Made by a program: the position numbers and the translations under genes. The notes under the pieces are model-generated. The model searched no databases. It had not been told where the DNA came from and saw only the letters and a program-made list of their open reading frames with translations. From contig CM051517.1 in NCBI GenBank assembly GCA_028015205.1, forward strand, positions 40,869,135-40,933,134: DNA of 64,000 nucleotides, read 5' to 3'. This stretch comes from Mytilisepta virgata (taxonomy: Eukaryota; Mollusca; Bivalvia; Mytilida; Mytilidae). This document shows positions 50,268 through 63,019 of this stretch, one piece after another (positions within the stretch are counted from its first letter, which is position 1; the number at the start of each line of letters is the position of its first letter).

Positions 50268-52735
50268 TCTAAGAGAACTTCATGTTTGAAACAGTGGGAC
50301 GTTTGACAAAATAAACCTTCTACTTAACTGATACTAAATCTAACATCATGTTTAGTCCAGAGGCAATTAGTGAATTATTACGCGAAAAACAGATTTAACA
50401 TTAAAATTTGGAAGGCTTGTGTATAGCGTAGATAAAAAAAAAGACTGTTGCAATATGCAAGCTTACTAGCAGATATTATCAGTTTAAAGGGGGTGTAACA
50501 TTTTTTGTCTTCCTTCTAAACAATAAGACATTAGTAAGAAATTGTAACATCATAAACACATGTAGATACTATGTACGCATGTAGCTTTACTTTAGTCTTT
50601 TTCTGTAATTCTAATTTCAAGAACAATGTTACATGTACCAAGAAAGTATATGTTCTATCCATAGTGACAAATAAGTCACTGTACCTGCTAAAGAACAACT
50701 AACAACACTGTTTTTGAATGGAAAAGACACAATATAATACTTGGTACAGGAGAGTGCTTGAATCTTGTGAGCACAACTCCTCCTAAACCATCAGATATAA
50801 TTCTATATTATTTCACACAGATAAAGATGTCTATGAAGCAAAATATTTCCCTTCCAATGTCTTGGATAGATTATTGTTTTAAGTCAAGTCGTATTATTAC
50901 ATGCATGGTGACAAATTCTTGTTTGAATCAGTGAGATTTTTGACAAAATAAGCCTCCCCTTACCTATAATACTAGATGGGCATACCTTTCTATATCATGT
51001 TTAGTGCAGAAGCATTGCTGAATTATATCGTGAAAACATATTTAACATTAAATATTGGAAGGCTTGTATATAGCATAGAAAAAAAACTGTTGTAATAGGC
51101 ATGACTACTAGAAGAGATAGTGTAAAAGTACTCTTGTAATACTGGAATTTAAACGGAACAACTCAAATCTTCACAAGATGGTTTGCGTGAGGAAATGTCA
51201 ATAAATCTTTCAATGACCTCATATCCATACTGCATTCCTTTTCAAAACACTAAACGGCTTCCAAGACAGATTGTTTGTCTTCCTTGTATTCAATAACACA
51301 TTAGTAAAAAATTGTAACATCATAAACTATGGAACGCCACAGCTGTCTTATGTTCATTTCCATAATGTTGTTAAGTCCATTTGTTGTTTTATTAAGTCAA
51401 ATTGTCTGATTGTGTTGTTTGTTCTTATGTATCAGTTTCTCAACTTACGTTGTAGAATAATTAAAGATATTTACGTCTTAAGGGAACGACCATTTGATTT
51501 TTTTTATGGGGGGGGGGGGGGGGGGCTAGGATCAAATGTTTGGTCCTGCCTACATTTTTGTTTTCATTTAAACCAAAAAATATCCTGATTGACACAACCT
51601 ACACTCCTACACTGATCCTGCCTTTTTATTTTGACAAAATCCTGGTCCTGCCTTTTTATTCCGAAATTGATCCTAGCCCCGCCCCCTCAAAAATGGTTTA
51701 TCCTTAATAATAAAACATCAGGGGCTTGATGACGGGCATAGCCTTGAACCTATTAATCGACCTAAACAGGTACCCGAAACACTTGGGTAGGTGTTGAATA
51801 GTTTATGGCAGATTGGGAGTGGTCTCAAATTAATCTGTTAATACCGAAGCAACTCGAAGATCATTTCGGAATGAACAACATAACGTTGATCAACGTAACG
51901 ATTCAAACCAACAACATAATAACACAACACAATGAAATAAAGTTGCTACTTGACATAACGTGATGAAAATGCAACCCCCATGTTATTGTATATTAACTTA
52001 ACGAAGAAGCAAATGAACTCCACAATATTAAAACGAATACTATAATAATTTATTTTTGTCAACACAGCTTTATACTAATTGGACGTAATGAAACATCAAA
52101 TGAACATAACAAGTTAGACTAACAAGACGAAATAATGATTGAACATAACAATATGTTTATTTGACTTGATAAATTAATAATTAAACATGATAAATTAATA
52201 ATTAAACATGATAATAAGTTGATCTAACGTAATACAATAATGATTTAACATAATAAAATAATGATATAACATAACAATATAATCAACGGACCCAACAAAA
52301 CGATCTTTTAACACCACAACAAATTGATTCGACTGAATGAAATAATAATTGCACATAGCAAAATAGAAATTAACTCAATAAAATAATACTTGAACAGAAC
52401 AACATAAGAACGAACAACAAAATCAGACAATTTGACTTAATAAAACAACAAATGGACATAACAACATTATGGAAATGAACATAAGACAGCTGTGGCTTTC
52501 CATAATAAACACTATGTACGCATGTAGTTTACTTCAGTCTCTTTCTACAATTCATTAACTTAAGTGCACGAACAATTTAAGCCACTATAGCTGTACCTGC
52601 TGAAGAACAACTTACAACATTGTTTTCAAATGGGAAAGACACATAATGCATGGTAGAGTCCTTGAATCTTGCAATCACAACTTCTCCTAAACCATCAGAT
52701 ATAATTATATGATACTTCAAACAAATAAACAGTCA
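50268..52735 (+). repeat. Local segmental duplication between the two matrix-protein genes
   Basis: 50268-50860 is matched in pieces by 50920-51130 (TTTAACATTAAA-ATTTGGAAGGCTTGT-TATAGC), 51268-51330 (TTGTCTTCCTT, ACATTAGTAA, AAATTGTAACATCATAAAC) and 52497-52735 (ACTATGTACGCATGTAG, CTGTACCTGCT-AAGAACAACT, CTCCTAAACCATCAGATATA). The second copy is split by a dispersed repeat (51481-51850) and the AT-rich array at 51850-52480. No coding frame is preserved. Confidence 0.7.
51850..52480. repeat. Degenerate AACATAACAA-type short-period repeat
   Basis: Variants of AACATAACAAAATAAT(G/A)A and AATTGAACATAACAA recur at roughly 20-30 bp for 600 bp. There is a strong strand asymmetry: A and C on the plus strand, very little G. 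No open frame. Confidence 0.6.
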
Positions 52736-52835
52736 GGATAATCTGACTTGGTACAGACCATCAATTAACATGCAGCGATGGGGTTAAACCGGTGTTATGG
52801 GTACCCAGACGTCACTCTTATTATTAAACTTGTAA
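52719..52835. repeat. Diverged fragment of the mussel repeat seen at 62030-62700
   Basis: CTGACTTGGTACAG-CC and ATGCAGCGATGGGGTTAAAC match the block CCTGACTTGGTACAGGCGC, ATGCAGCGGGGTTAGAC near 62270-62310. Confidence 0.5.
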
Positions 52836-53145
52836 AACGATGTCGGGGGGAAGGGGGGGGGGGTATTTGAAATTACTAGGCATTTGTTTCAATCATATGG
52901 TATTCCCTTTGAAAGCACGACTCTTCCTAAAAGTTGCATGAAATAAATTAAAACTACCCAGTTTGAAAATGTTTGTGAAGCAAAATAACTTCTGACATCT
53001 CACAGGGAGATTATTTAAGAATTCAGTAAGCATTTATTTGATTCGTTTCGTAAGTGCAACTCAATCTGAACAGTTTGGTGGAATTCAGTAAAACCTCAGA
53101 CATTTATTCAATATTAAATAGCTCATTTTAATACTAGTCTAGTTA

Positions 53146-53375
53146 TCACCATTCTGATGCAAGTGTAAAGATTCGAATATTCATAAAACTGGACATCATC
53201 AACACACCATCAACATCACCCCCTTCATTTTCCCAACTGTTGTACATTATAAGAGTAACGGCGATTTTTAATTCATACATTTGACGCAACTGTAAATAAG
53301 CCCACACAAATTCTTCCATGTATGGGGTCATATCATGTAAATCAATGAAACATATAAACATGATTATACATAAAC
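53146..53375 (-). CDS. Candidate terminal exon, unknown protein
   Basis: After an acceptor (GGTTTCCAG, ending at 53376) the minus strand stays open in phase 1 (G|GT) for 76 codons to TGA. It includes MTPYMEEFVWAYLQLRQMYE and an acidic WENEGGDVDGV. The phase-1 entry is the same as in the secreted-protein genes here. No partner exon and no known family. Could be a relic. Confidence 0.25.
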
Positions 53376-53798
53376 CTGGAAACCGAAAGCAGAAAAAAAA
53401 TGTTAAGATTAACAACGTGTTACTTTATGACATAATATTAATAATGTGTACATTTTCAGTATCCGTATAAATATTATGTAAAAAAAAAACAAATTTCGGT
53501 CGAAATTTGTATTAGGATTTCTGTGGACTAACTTTACCCGAAAGTGCTGATTTCACTGATAAGATGACAAGGTTCAACCACCAATAATTTTGTAAAGATG
53601 AAAATAGAACATTCAACCGGTATAGAAGAAAAACAACCTTTCACTTATCAGAGGCGTCACAATATGAGAACAAGACTTATTAGCGACGTCACAATGCGAG
53701 AGCAGAGGTTATTAAGCTTACGTCCAGGAGGAAAACAAAGCGCAAAAAATGTCTGACAGGGGCGACTAAAATTTTCAGAATTTTGTACGATAAACAAA

Positions 53799-53954
53799 TT
53801 ATCGGTCTTTCTGCGTAAATTTATTGTAAAATATCAGCCGCTCAACACAATATGAATCTTTTAGGTTCGTTCGCTGCGCTCACTCGACAAAAAGCTTCAT
53901 ATTATGGCTCACGGCTGATATTTTACGATATCAATGTGCAGAAAACCCGATAAT
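53799..53954. repeat. Inverted repeat, MITE-like
   Basis: The arms share ATTATCGG, TTTCTGC, GTAAAATATCAGCCG and AATATGAA-CTTTT around a loop with GTTCGTTCGCTGCGCTCAC. About 75% arm identity. No target duplication established. Confidence 0.6.
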
Positions 53955-55120
53955 CTATACATATCAGGTCAATATCTGTACAGTCTTCCTTGAAAATAAA
54001 AAATTTCTAACATTAAAACTGTAGGAGAGTACCTGGACAAACCAAATACCAAGTCAGAGGAGGGCGGGGTAAATTGATATGCGCAATGGCGTCATCTCAG
54101 AAGGCATAAATTGATGCCTTGAAATTTTAAACGTCATCCAATGAAAACCAACGTAAAGACGCTACTAAAATATATCAGCAGAATAAATTTAAAAATCTTA
54201 TCAAGACAATTGAGATTAAACATTGATGAAATGGTTCTTGGGTGTTCCCATTTCAAAATATGTCCAGGGGCACCTACCTTGGACCAATATGGCCATTGAT
54301 ACTGAATAAACCAGCAAAATGCACTGATGGAGCTTGGTTTTATCATGCAGTTTAACTCCTTCTGTGGTATTGAATGACAAATCAAGATGATTTTTTCATT
54401 TTACTTGTTTGACCATTTCATCTTTTTTATGAATTTATTTAAGAAAATAAATGATTTTTTTTTACTAACTCTGTTTATATCCCAAAGTGGGAACTGTTTA
54501 ACCGAGATATTGAACTTATTACTTATTTGAATGTCAAGATGGACCTGTCTAACATAAAACTTTATATTACATTGTTTATATTTATATTTATTGTGTTTAT
54601 TGCTATACATTTTTGACATTTTGTGGAAACTATAAAATACATATCTGAGACAGAGCAATTTTGTCTTCGAGTATTACAGATAAGACTTGACCTGCTGAAA
54701 TGGGCATATACTGTAGATCAAATATTTTTCATAGATTTTTTTTTGAAATGAAGAGTGCGTAATACTGTACTTGAATGTCAATGATGTAGGAAACATTGTT
54801 TTACAACTAATGTCATTACAACAGTTCTTTCCGGTCTAAGCCCACTACTCACAAATTAACGATTCATAAAAATAATATTTTAGGTGACAGTAAAAAAAAG
54901 ATAAATAAGAATATATGTGTCTGCTTTATATAGCTATGATTAGTGTCTGTATCTTGTACCAAAATGTTTACAATATAAATTAAACACACACTGGACGAAC
55001 AAACACATGTCAAATATTGTGCAATTCATAACTTTTAATTGGTGTTACTAATCATTGATGTTAAATCTGACGGATAACAAGGCCTTAGATGTAGCATTTC
55101 CTCCATATTAAGACCATGTA

Positions 55121-55226
55121 TATATATGATAAAAGACTTTCCGGCTATGTTACAAAAGCGAAACATTAACTATATGTATTTAGATGAAACAAATGCTTTG
55201 TAATATCCACACAGCTTTTAGTTGAG
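55121..55226 (+). promoter_or_regulatory. Possible promoter and 5' exon of the Pro/Gly/Ile-rich gene
   Basis: TATATATGATAAAAG (55121) is followed by sequence ending GTTGAG at 55226 with donor GTAAGC. By analogy with the glycine-rich gene a non-coding first exon is expected upstream of 56533, and this is the best candidate I see. Weak evidence. Confidence 0.25.
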
Positions 55227-55543
55227 GTAAGCATTTTACAAAACAATATATAAATATACTATTATACAAATATACTATTATACAAGTTTTGATGCATAAA
55301 CTGTTAAAAGTTTGTCATTGGTTTTGAAAATGTCGAACAACCGAAACAATATAAACGCTTAAAAATATATCCAATTTGTCAGATATTATACATAATACAA
55401 TAATACATTATACAATGTTTATATAAAATAAAATCAGATAGTAAATATATAATTAGAGAACGGTTAGACCATTTGGACTATCTTGTCTTGAGATAGATTA
55501 TTTGTTTGGAAAGTGAAATGAAAATGTCATACATTGTGTATAA

Positions 55544-55838
55544 CTAGCGATCATTCAACCCGTGCTGACCTTTAATGAATCTGTCACCGGGGAAAACTGG
55601 GTGACTTGTAGGTTGTGTAGCAAGAGCCTGACTGAATGGCCTCTTGTTACTGAAACTGTGTGATGCACCTGATCACACAACGAACGAATGCTCTGAATAG
55701 CAATGACAACTCTGGGTCTGAAACTTTGGTGAAAACTAACTCTTGAGACTCCGGAACTAGCGATGAATAATTCAATAATTCAGCATGGAATACTTTTATT
55801 ACAGATGGACTGTGTTCAGTGTAAATTCCTGAGTCCAA
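55544..55838 (-). CDS. Candidate coding exon(s) or relic, two overlapping frames
   Basis: GC-richer than its surroundings. One frame (55838-55647) reads DSGIYTEHSPSVIKVFHAEL onward to a stop. A second opens at 55668 after a possible acceptor (TGTGATCAG) in phase 1 (G|GT) and ends with TAG at 55544; it reads ASHSFSNKRPFSQALATQP, then PVFPGDRFIKGQHGLNDR. The latter resembles a secreted peptide tail with a dibasic KR. The two may be exons of one gene, one gene with a frameshift, or a relic. Confidence 0.3.
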
Positions 55839-56532
55839 ATCTCGATTATCAAAATTATAAACAGGTATTTATACACAATTGAAATGACAAGAATAAACAT
55901 AACAAATAACAATTAATTTGAGTAATATTGTTCACTGACAAAGATTAAACTATTTTTATAACTTGAAGAATTAAGTTAATTTACTAATTTGATTATGATA
56001 TTTAAAAACATATTATTATGAAAAAGGTAAATTGTCACTAATTAGTTAACATAGTAAAACATGTCACACAATGTCCAAACTGAGAATTAAATTGCACATC
56101 AAAGCATGTTGATTTTAAGTCCTGGATATGAAATGTAAGTAGAAACGAAAATATAAAATAGAATGATTATGAAACACAGAGAATTAAAGTCTAAATATCA
56201 AAATTGAGAATTTATATTAAAGTCCTAAACAATAACATAAAGCTGCTTTTTCCCTGGTCACAAATCCAAGGAATACGACTATGATCCTAAATACTTTGAG
56301 GAGGAATCTCTATCATCAATACATTGTACTAAAGACTATGTCATGACACCTAGCATATTGTACTGTGCCTTTCATTGGTATTATTTGGCTTAGAGATCTG
56401 CTGTATAAATTAATTTGACAAAATTTCATAAATATATGTATGATTGTAAATTTACAGCTTTTTGCAGAAATATGTTTGTATTGAAGTGCAGAAATAATTT
56501 TACGTGAATATGTTTTCTATATTTAGTCAAGG

Positions 56533-59500
56533 ATGAAGATTTTGATATTTCTAGCTTTTGTTTCTTGCATCAGTGCCCACAAGAAATCAAAACGAGGAGG
56601 TAAGATTACATCAACATATACAAAATGATTTCTTTAATGAAGCATATCCTTTGAGAAACCTAAATAATTATATTAAAATCTTAAATACCTTCAAACAAGT
56701 ATAAACTCACAACTGTTTGTACCTACATTGTGTATGTTGAAGAGAGTTTCTATTATGTATGAGAGCATGAATCACCACAGTTTAAATCTTTATTTTTTTT
56801 AATTTCCTGCATGATAGAAAATTTCGGAGAAACTTTAAATATAATATAAAAATATTTTTATTTTCACGTTTTCTCAACCCGTACTTTTGTACGATTATAA
56901 ACAAACCATTACTTCTGTTGAATTATTTGTCATATATATGCAAGATTTAATAAAGTTCTCGCACTGAACTTTTGAATGTAGTATTTATAATTAAAATTTC
57001 ATGGCTCCTTGAACTCTGTTCATCTTTACGTAACGAAATAAAACATGTCCTACTTACTTTTAAAAGCAATAATGAAAGCTAATTCCATAACAGCTTGTAC
57101 TAAGACTATATCCAATTTTGTTTTGAAAAAAAATGTTGCCCACTGTTAAAACAATCTCTGTGCAAATCGAAAAAATCTTTTACTGAGATTTAAATTTGGT
57201 TTTAAGACTATCAAATACAGGTTCTTGTAAGTGTATTAAAACATATATGTACAGAAAGATAGAAATTGTGGGAGTCTGGATACACTTAAAACCGTTTAAG
57301 CAATACCACCAATATGAATATTCAGTTAAGGTCAAATACGCCGACCGAAGAGTGGACTGTCAAAATGTTCTTGTGAAAGATCTTTTTATTCTTCTAGTTT
57401 ATTGTGACCCATATATTTGTAAATTGAAAATCTATGTGTAAAATAAGTAGGGCCATTTTCTTAGAATTTGTATCACTTCTGCGGCCTCTTTAAAAAAGTC
57501 GCTTAATTCCTTTCAAATTCCTACAAAATTTGTTAATAATGACCAGCAAGTAAGTTACTAAAATGTTTCTACGTACGTACCTGAATACTAAATATGGGAA
57601 ATAGTTTCAACACAAATATGCCAAATTACCGACAGTTTTTCCAAAACGAAATTTTTGCTTTAAGTGGGTTTATGTGTATCTTTTCATGTGATAGTAAAAT
57701 GGTTTTGCTTTCGAGTGTCCTTCTTTACAATATTCCATAAAGTGATATAGAAGGCAACCCTATACACGACCTTTTTTGCGGGTGGAAAATTGTACTTAAT
57801 GATTCGCCATAAAATTCTGTTTGTTTACATAAAAATACATTGCATAAAACCGTTTATTAGGTAAATATGTAAGATAAACAAATGATGGTTCTCTTCCGTG
57901 AACGAGTAAACAAATACAAGGTGAAATGGTCATACTATTTTATAAATAGTAGTATTTTTCTAACAAGTAACCTTCATATTGTGAAAGAATAATCCTCAAA
58001 ACGATTCACTCTTTCCATTTCCATGCTAGCTGACAACAAACAGTAAATAGAATAGAGTCATTAACTGATTAGCATTTATTTCTAAGAAAAACTTACAGGT
58101 ATATACTGGGGTGAGATAGTAAGTGGATATGACCTTGTTCACCATAGTTCTGGTTTCATCCCTGCAGGAGGTAGTATACCGATGATTACAAATATGATTT
58201 CCCCAGATGTTGGTGATGTATATCCTAGACAAAATTTTCCAAGACAAGCAGGAACATTGGCAATTAGTCCTGATATCTTTCCTTCTAACATGCAGCGTAT
58301 GCTTCCTAGCAGGATTGTTCCAAGACCATTTAATCCAGAAAGAAATGGGATATATCCTAACCCCGGTATTGGAAATGGATTATTGCCCATGGAAAATTTT
58401 CCATTTGCTGGTGGTGATATTCCTCCGGCTGGAAAAATTCACAAAAAGAGACTTAAAAGTGGAATATTCCCGAATGGTGGCCAGCATGTATTTCCCCTTA
58501 GTACCTTACCTATTAACCCGGGAAACACAATAGGAATACTTCCAGAAGGTCCAGTGTCAAATGAAAGACCTGTATTACCTATACACAGAGGACATTTACC
58601 ACAAAGTACTCTTGGAAGACCCGTCCCACTCCCTACAACACGGAATATATTTCCCGGTAGAAATTTAGGATTATCACAACCAATGTTTCAACCTAGTGGT
58701 ACCACTGGTATAATTCCTAACGCTGGATTAACTGTAAGAGACGGTGGTTTATTGCCAAACACAAACTTTCCTTCTGTATTGGAAGGAATGCTTCCTGCAG
58801 GGCAATTTCCTGTTCAAAATAGATTAATTCCCCCGAGTATAAGGCTGTCTCAATTATGGCCTGGACCTGGCCTTTCTGATATATATTTTAACAAGGGTTG
58901 GCCCGGTATAAATCCTAATACTGGCTGGCCTATCCCTGGCCCTCTTGGTGTTAATCGAAATTTCGGGTTGCCTGTAACAGGTTCCACTGGCATATATCCT
59001 CGTAGAGGTTGGTTAGGAGGAGGAGGTCCAGTATTTCCAGGCATAAGAGAGGGACACGTTATGCATAAAGGAAAGAAAAAAAGTAAGTAGGTATAATTTT
59101 TTTTTATTTTTAAAGATTTTAATCTGGTTCATATTGACTATATAGTAAATTGATCCTCAAAATCCCACAAAAACCGGCAACTTAATTTTGGGGATATCTC
59201 AAAATTTTATATAATATTAATAAAAAGTGTTAGGTTACCTTTAATTTCCTGTGGTACCCTACATGTATCATCGCACAATTTCCACGAAAGATGATTCTCT
59301 GTTTTCTGTATGTGTTTTAATATTTCACTAGTGTGTTTTTTTTCTTTCAAATGAATTAAACATGTTGACTTTTAAGACATTTGTAACTATTATATAAGCC
59401 TTTACTTTTCATAAAACAGTTTCTGAGACACACAATTGGTATAAAAGTTTGTAAGAATATTCAATGTACATGTAGTTACGTATATTGACATACATGTTAT

Positions 59501-60164
59501 TCATCTAAAAACATTGGATCATCAAAATATTTGACATTGCAGAAGACAAATATAAGTACATTGAATTAGTAAATTTAAGAAAGGCAGATGGAATGATGGA
59601 TAGATGAATTATTGTTTAACATCCTGTGTTAATTTTATATGCATATCAGAACGAGAACATGTTAATATGATATGAATATAAACCGAGCTTTGTACTAGAC
59701 CAACAAGCTGAGCTGGATTTTTAACGAGCTAGCTTACGAGGTAACAGTCCGCAGGAATACATATCACCCCACACGGACAAATTATACTGACTCCAAGTCG
59801 ACCAGTCCTTTGCTCTCACTCATAGATGCCGCGTGCTTGGTGGAGAAGCAGCAAATACCAATTTTAATGTCTTTGGTTTGACACGCCGGTTATCGAACTC
59901 ACGACTTTCCGCGCTCGAGATGAGCAGATGAAAAGAATGGCAAAATATATAAAACAACTGTGTTAATTGTCTTACACCAGATATTACGGTTTGGTTAATA
60001 ATCATATATGAGTATATGAAACGCACAATGACAACATATCATGTAGTTATATTTGCCGTGTACTTTACTATTTCTTAGTACAAATAGCTAGAAAGATATA
60101 AAAGTTAGTTTGTTTCTAAAGTAATTAGTTATTATTTTTTTCTCTTTCAGAGAGCAGTTACTAA
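56533..60164 (+). CDS. Secreted Pro/Gly/Ile-rich matrix protein, 354 aa
   Basis: Coding exons: 56533-56599, 58099-59082 and 60151-60164. All splice sites are GT-AG and both introns are phase 1. Residues 1-15, MKILIFLAFVSCISA, form a signal peptide. HKKSKR follows, a furin-like site, so a hexapeptide pro-region may be removed. The body is a quasi-repeat of G-(I/L)-(Y/F/I/L)-P-(N/R/A/E), for example GIYPN, GIFPNGG, GILPEGP, GIIPNAG and GLLPN, about every 10-20 residues. It contains GIYPRRGWLGGGG near the end. The C-terminus is GKKKKSSY, with the last three codons and stop on their own tiny exon. Basic run plus terminal Tyr recalls shematrins. The exon plan is the same as the gene at 47275-49401, implying common ancestry. 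It probably functions in shell or other extracellular matrix. No known domain. Confidence 0.82.
59735..59930 (-). mobile_element. tRNA-derived SINE-like repeat (family 2), copy 2
   Basis: The minus-strand head reads CTCATCTCGAGCGCGGAAAG, then GTGAGTTCGATAACC, a B-box-like GGTTCGANNCC variant. The body CCAATTTTAATGTCTTTGGTTT is shared with 30440-30640. It lies in the last intron of the Pro/Gly/Ile-rich gene. Confidence 0.7.
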
Positions 60165-60258
60165 GTAAACTTAAATATTAACGACTTTATCAAACGAAGA
60201 CCAATTATATCTCCGTTTGTTTGTGGTACTGTTTTCAGTTCATTATTAAAGATTGTTA

Positions 60259-60264
60259 AATAAA
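60259..60264 (+). terminator. Polyadenylation signal AATAAA
   Basis: First canonical signal after the stop at 60164, giving a 3' UTR of about 120 bases, similar to the paralogue-like gene upstream. Confidence 0.7.
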
Positions 60265-62029
60265 TGCTTACAATTATCATTTTGTAAAATCAGTTTTTGT
60301 GGTGAAGATACAACTTTTATTATCGTTTCGACTTTTGTTTAAGATATGGTACTGTGAACTTAAAAGTTTTCATAAGTATACATCATTTGGAGAATTTTAA
60401 TTGAATGGCCTTTTTATTTTAAATTGTCAGTTTTGACAGTTATGTGGCCACTGTCAGGGACAAGTTAGTTCTTCTGACTTCTGGCTTGTTTTAGAATTGT
60501 CTGGGACCAGCAGAAGCCAGAACGCTTATGAAACTGGATAATTTTGCAAATAACACCTACATGTATCAATATTTATATTTTCGAATTTGAAATTAACTGA
60601 ATGAAAAGAAAACCTTATATGTTTTACTACAATCTGCGACCATTTTAATTATTACATGTACATATATCTGCATGAATTACTCCGTTAACTTGTGAATGCC
60701 ATTTTTGACCATAAATACATAATACAAGTAATTAAGGGATATTGCTTAAAAGATTATAAGGTTGTCTTCACAGAAAAAAATTATCTATTAGTTGTCAAAA
60801 ACTAATAAGTAGATACTGGACAGAATCATCAATTTTTAAATTTTACATATAAAGTGAGCTCTGACATCCCATTTCGCCAGCTAATTCTAAAACAGGTCGT
60901 TTACTTCAGATGAATCTCGGAAGAGGAATACCTCTCATCGCGTTAGAACACTAAAGTAATCGTTATATATTGTACACTCAGTATCATATATTATATATAC
61001 TACAAATTGTTAGATACTTATAACATCACAGGTCAAGTACACAGTACACAAGTGTTTAAAAGGTACCAATGAAGTTTGGAAATGGGGAACAATACTTTCA
61101 TATGGAATGTGGTACATTTTGTAACTCAGTATGGTGATTTTCTGTAAGAGAGGATTTATTTCAATTTCATTATGAAACTAAAGTTGTGGGATATGCACAA
61201 ACAAGAGAAAAATCCCACCAAACGAAAACGAAACCCAGGAAAACGATTAATAAAACCTATAAACAATAAGCAACACTCAAATTTCAAAACAAACACCAAA
61301 TGCCTTATTAGAAATGTTGATGTTAAAAATTCAGCAAAGCTCACCATAATTCCAAATAAAACAGTTTTCCATAACATCATATGAGAATAGCAAGATAAGA
61401 GACAATCGCTGAAAATATTGACATATTTAGAAGAGTTTTATGAGTACTAACAATATCGCTAAATCCCGTGTCAGTAGTTAAACTAAGACTGACAGAAAAG
61501 TCCTAATGAGTAGGTAAATGATATGTTTGGTACTACAACCAATACATAAAATCAAGAAAAGATAGAATACCACACAGGACATGACACTTCATCAGTGTTT
61601 ACTTACTTGTTATGCGACAGGCGCCGTTAATGGGGCACATATTTTAACACCCGTGGTTTTGTCCGTAGGAGTTCACTTTGAAAATGATTTAGATTTTGTG
61701 CTTTCTTGTTCTGATTCTTTTTATGTACAAATGTATAAAATAACGTTCCATCTATTCATTTACTCCTACAAATACTGAGATTACTTCATCAACTCAATTA
61801 TGTTACAAATGCTAAAAAGTACAGGAAATAAAATGCTAAAAAGTACAGGAAATAATTCCAATCCATAAAAACTTTAACTTTAATGCATTGCTGTGTTTTT
61901 GCCAGGCAAACCTCTCAAACATAGTACTTGATGAACAGTTTGGATTCTTTGAAATGTTTAAAAGACATCATCACCTGAACGTGAAAAAAATGAGAAAAGA
62001 AAATTTAATGTAATATGCTGATTATAATA
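60265..62029. other. Gene-free AT-rich stretch
   Basis: No convincing exon. A direct duplication of about 20 bp (AATGCTAAAAAGTACAGGAA, near 61808 and 61831) is the only clear local structure. Confidence 0.45.
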
Positions 62030-62700
62030 GAAGAGAGAATGGAAACGGGGAATGTGTCAAAGAGACAACAACCCGACCAAAGAGCAGAAAACAGCTCCAG
62101 GCTACCAATGGATCTTCAACGCAGCGACAAAATCCCATACCCGGAGGTGGGTTTCAGCTGGCCCCTAAACAATAATGTATACTAGTTCAGCGAAATGGAC
62201 GGCACAATAAACTCCGAAACATAAAAATGAACCAAAATTCAAAAAACACACAAGACTAACAAAGGTTCCTGACTTGGTACAGGCGCAAAAATGCAGCGGG
62301 GTTAGACATGTTTTGTGAGATCTCAACCCTCCCACATACCTCTAGCCAATGTGGAATAAACAACCACATAGCGATACACACAGTAAAACTCAGTTCAAAA
62401 GTTGTCCGAGCCCGATGTTAAAAAAGGTAACAGAAGAAACTAAGCAAAATGACAATGATCAGTATATATTAAAAAATTACTACTAGCAGTTACTGAGATG
62501 CCAGCTCCAGACCTCAATTAAACCGATCGAAAGATTATGTCTATATCATATAGAAAATCAGCCACAATCCCTCCCGTTATGGGTTTAGTATCATGCCATC
62601 ATAAATTATACGAAAAGAACATAATCCGTATAAGAATGGTAGTGTAATCCAACATTAAATGTCATCAAATCGTATCAGTCCATAGAAACCAGAACTGATA
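62030..62700 (+). repeat. Mussel dispersed repeat
   Basis: Contains GGGGAATGTGTCAAAGAGAC, ACAACCCGACCAAAGAGCAG, CAGCTGGCCCCTAAACAATA, TGTATACTAGTTCAGCGAAA, AGACTAACAAAGGTTCCTGA, CTCTAGCCAATGT, GAGATGCCAGCTCCAGACCT and AATCCCTCCCGTTA. I recognise these from memory as a very common interspersed sequence in Mytilus. Non-coding here; mobilisation class uncertain. Confidence 0.75.
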
Positions 62701-63019
62701 TCATAAATCGTACATGCAAGAAATAACATTCAAAAGATAAACTAGATGCAAGTTTAGCTAAAAAAGAATTTAACACAGTTTAAAACATTTAGCTAATACA
62801 CAGTCAAAATATTTTTAAAGAAAATTGTCTGAGTGTTTATATATTACCAAAGACAAAATAACATGAAACACTGTATCCTTTGGGATATAGCTGACTCATC
62901 TTATGTCAATATTCAAGTAAATGAAAGTCAACGCAATTGTTCAATGTTGTCTCGGATAGGTACATCGAAACTCCGTGATTTCAAACTTCATTGCACTTAA
63001 GCTAAAGTAAAAAATATTA

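Noticed and set aside
58139..59044. Minus-strand and alternate-frame ORFs over the Pro/Gly/Ile-rich exon
   Set aside because: Overlap the supported exon 58099-59082 without splice context of their own.
61581..61778. 65-codon frame MTLHQCLLTCYATG...
   Set aside because: No acceptor or partner exon, composition typical of background, adjacent to dispersed repeats.
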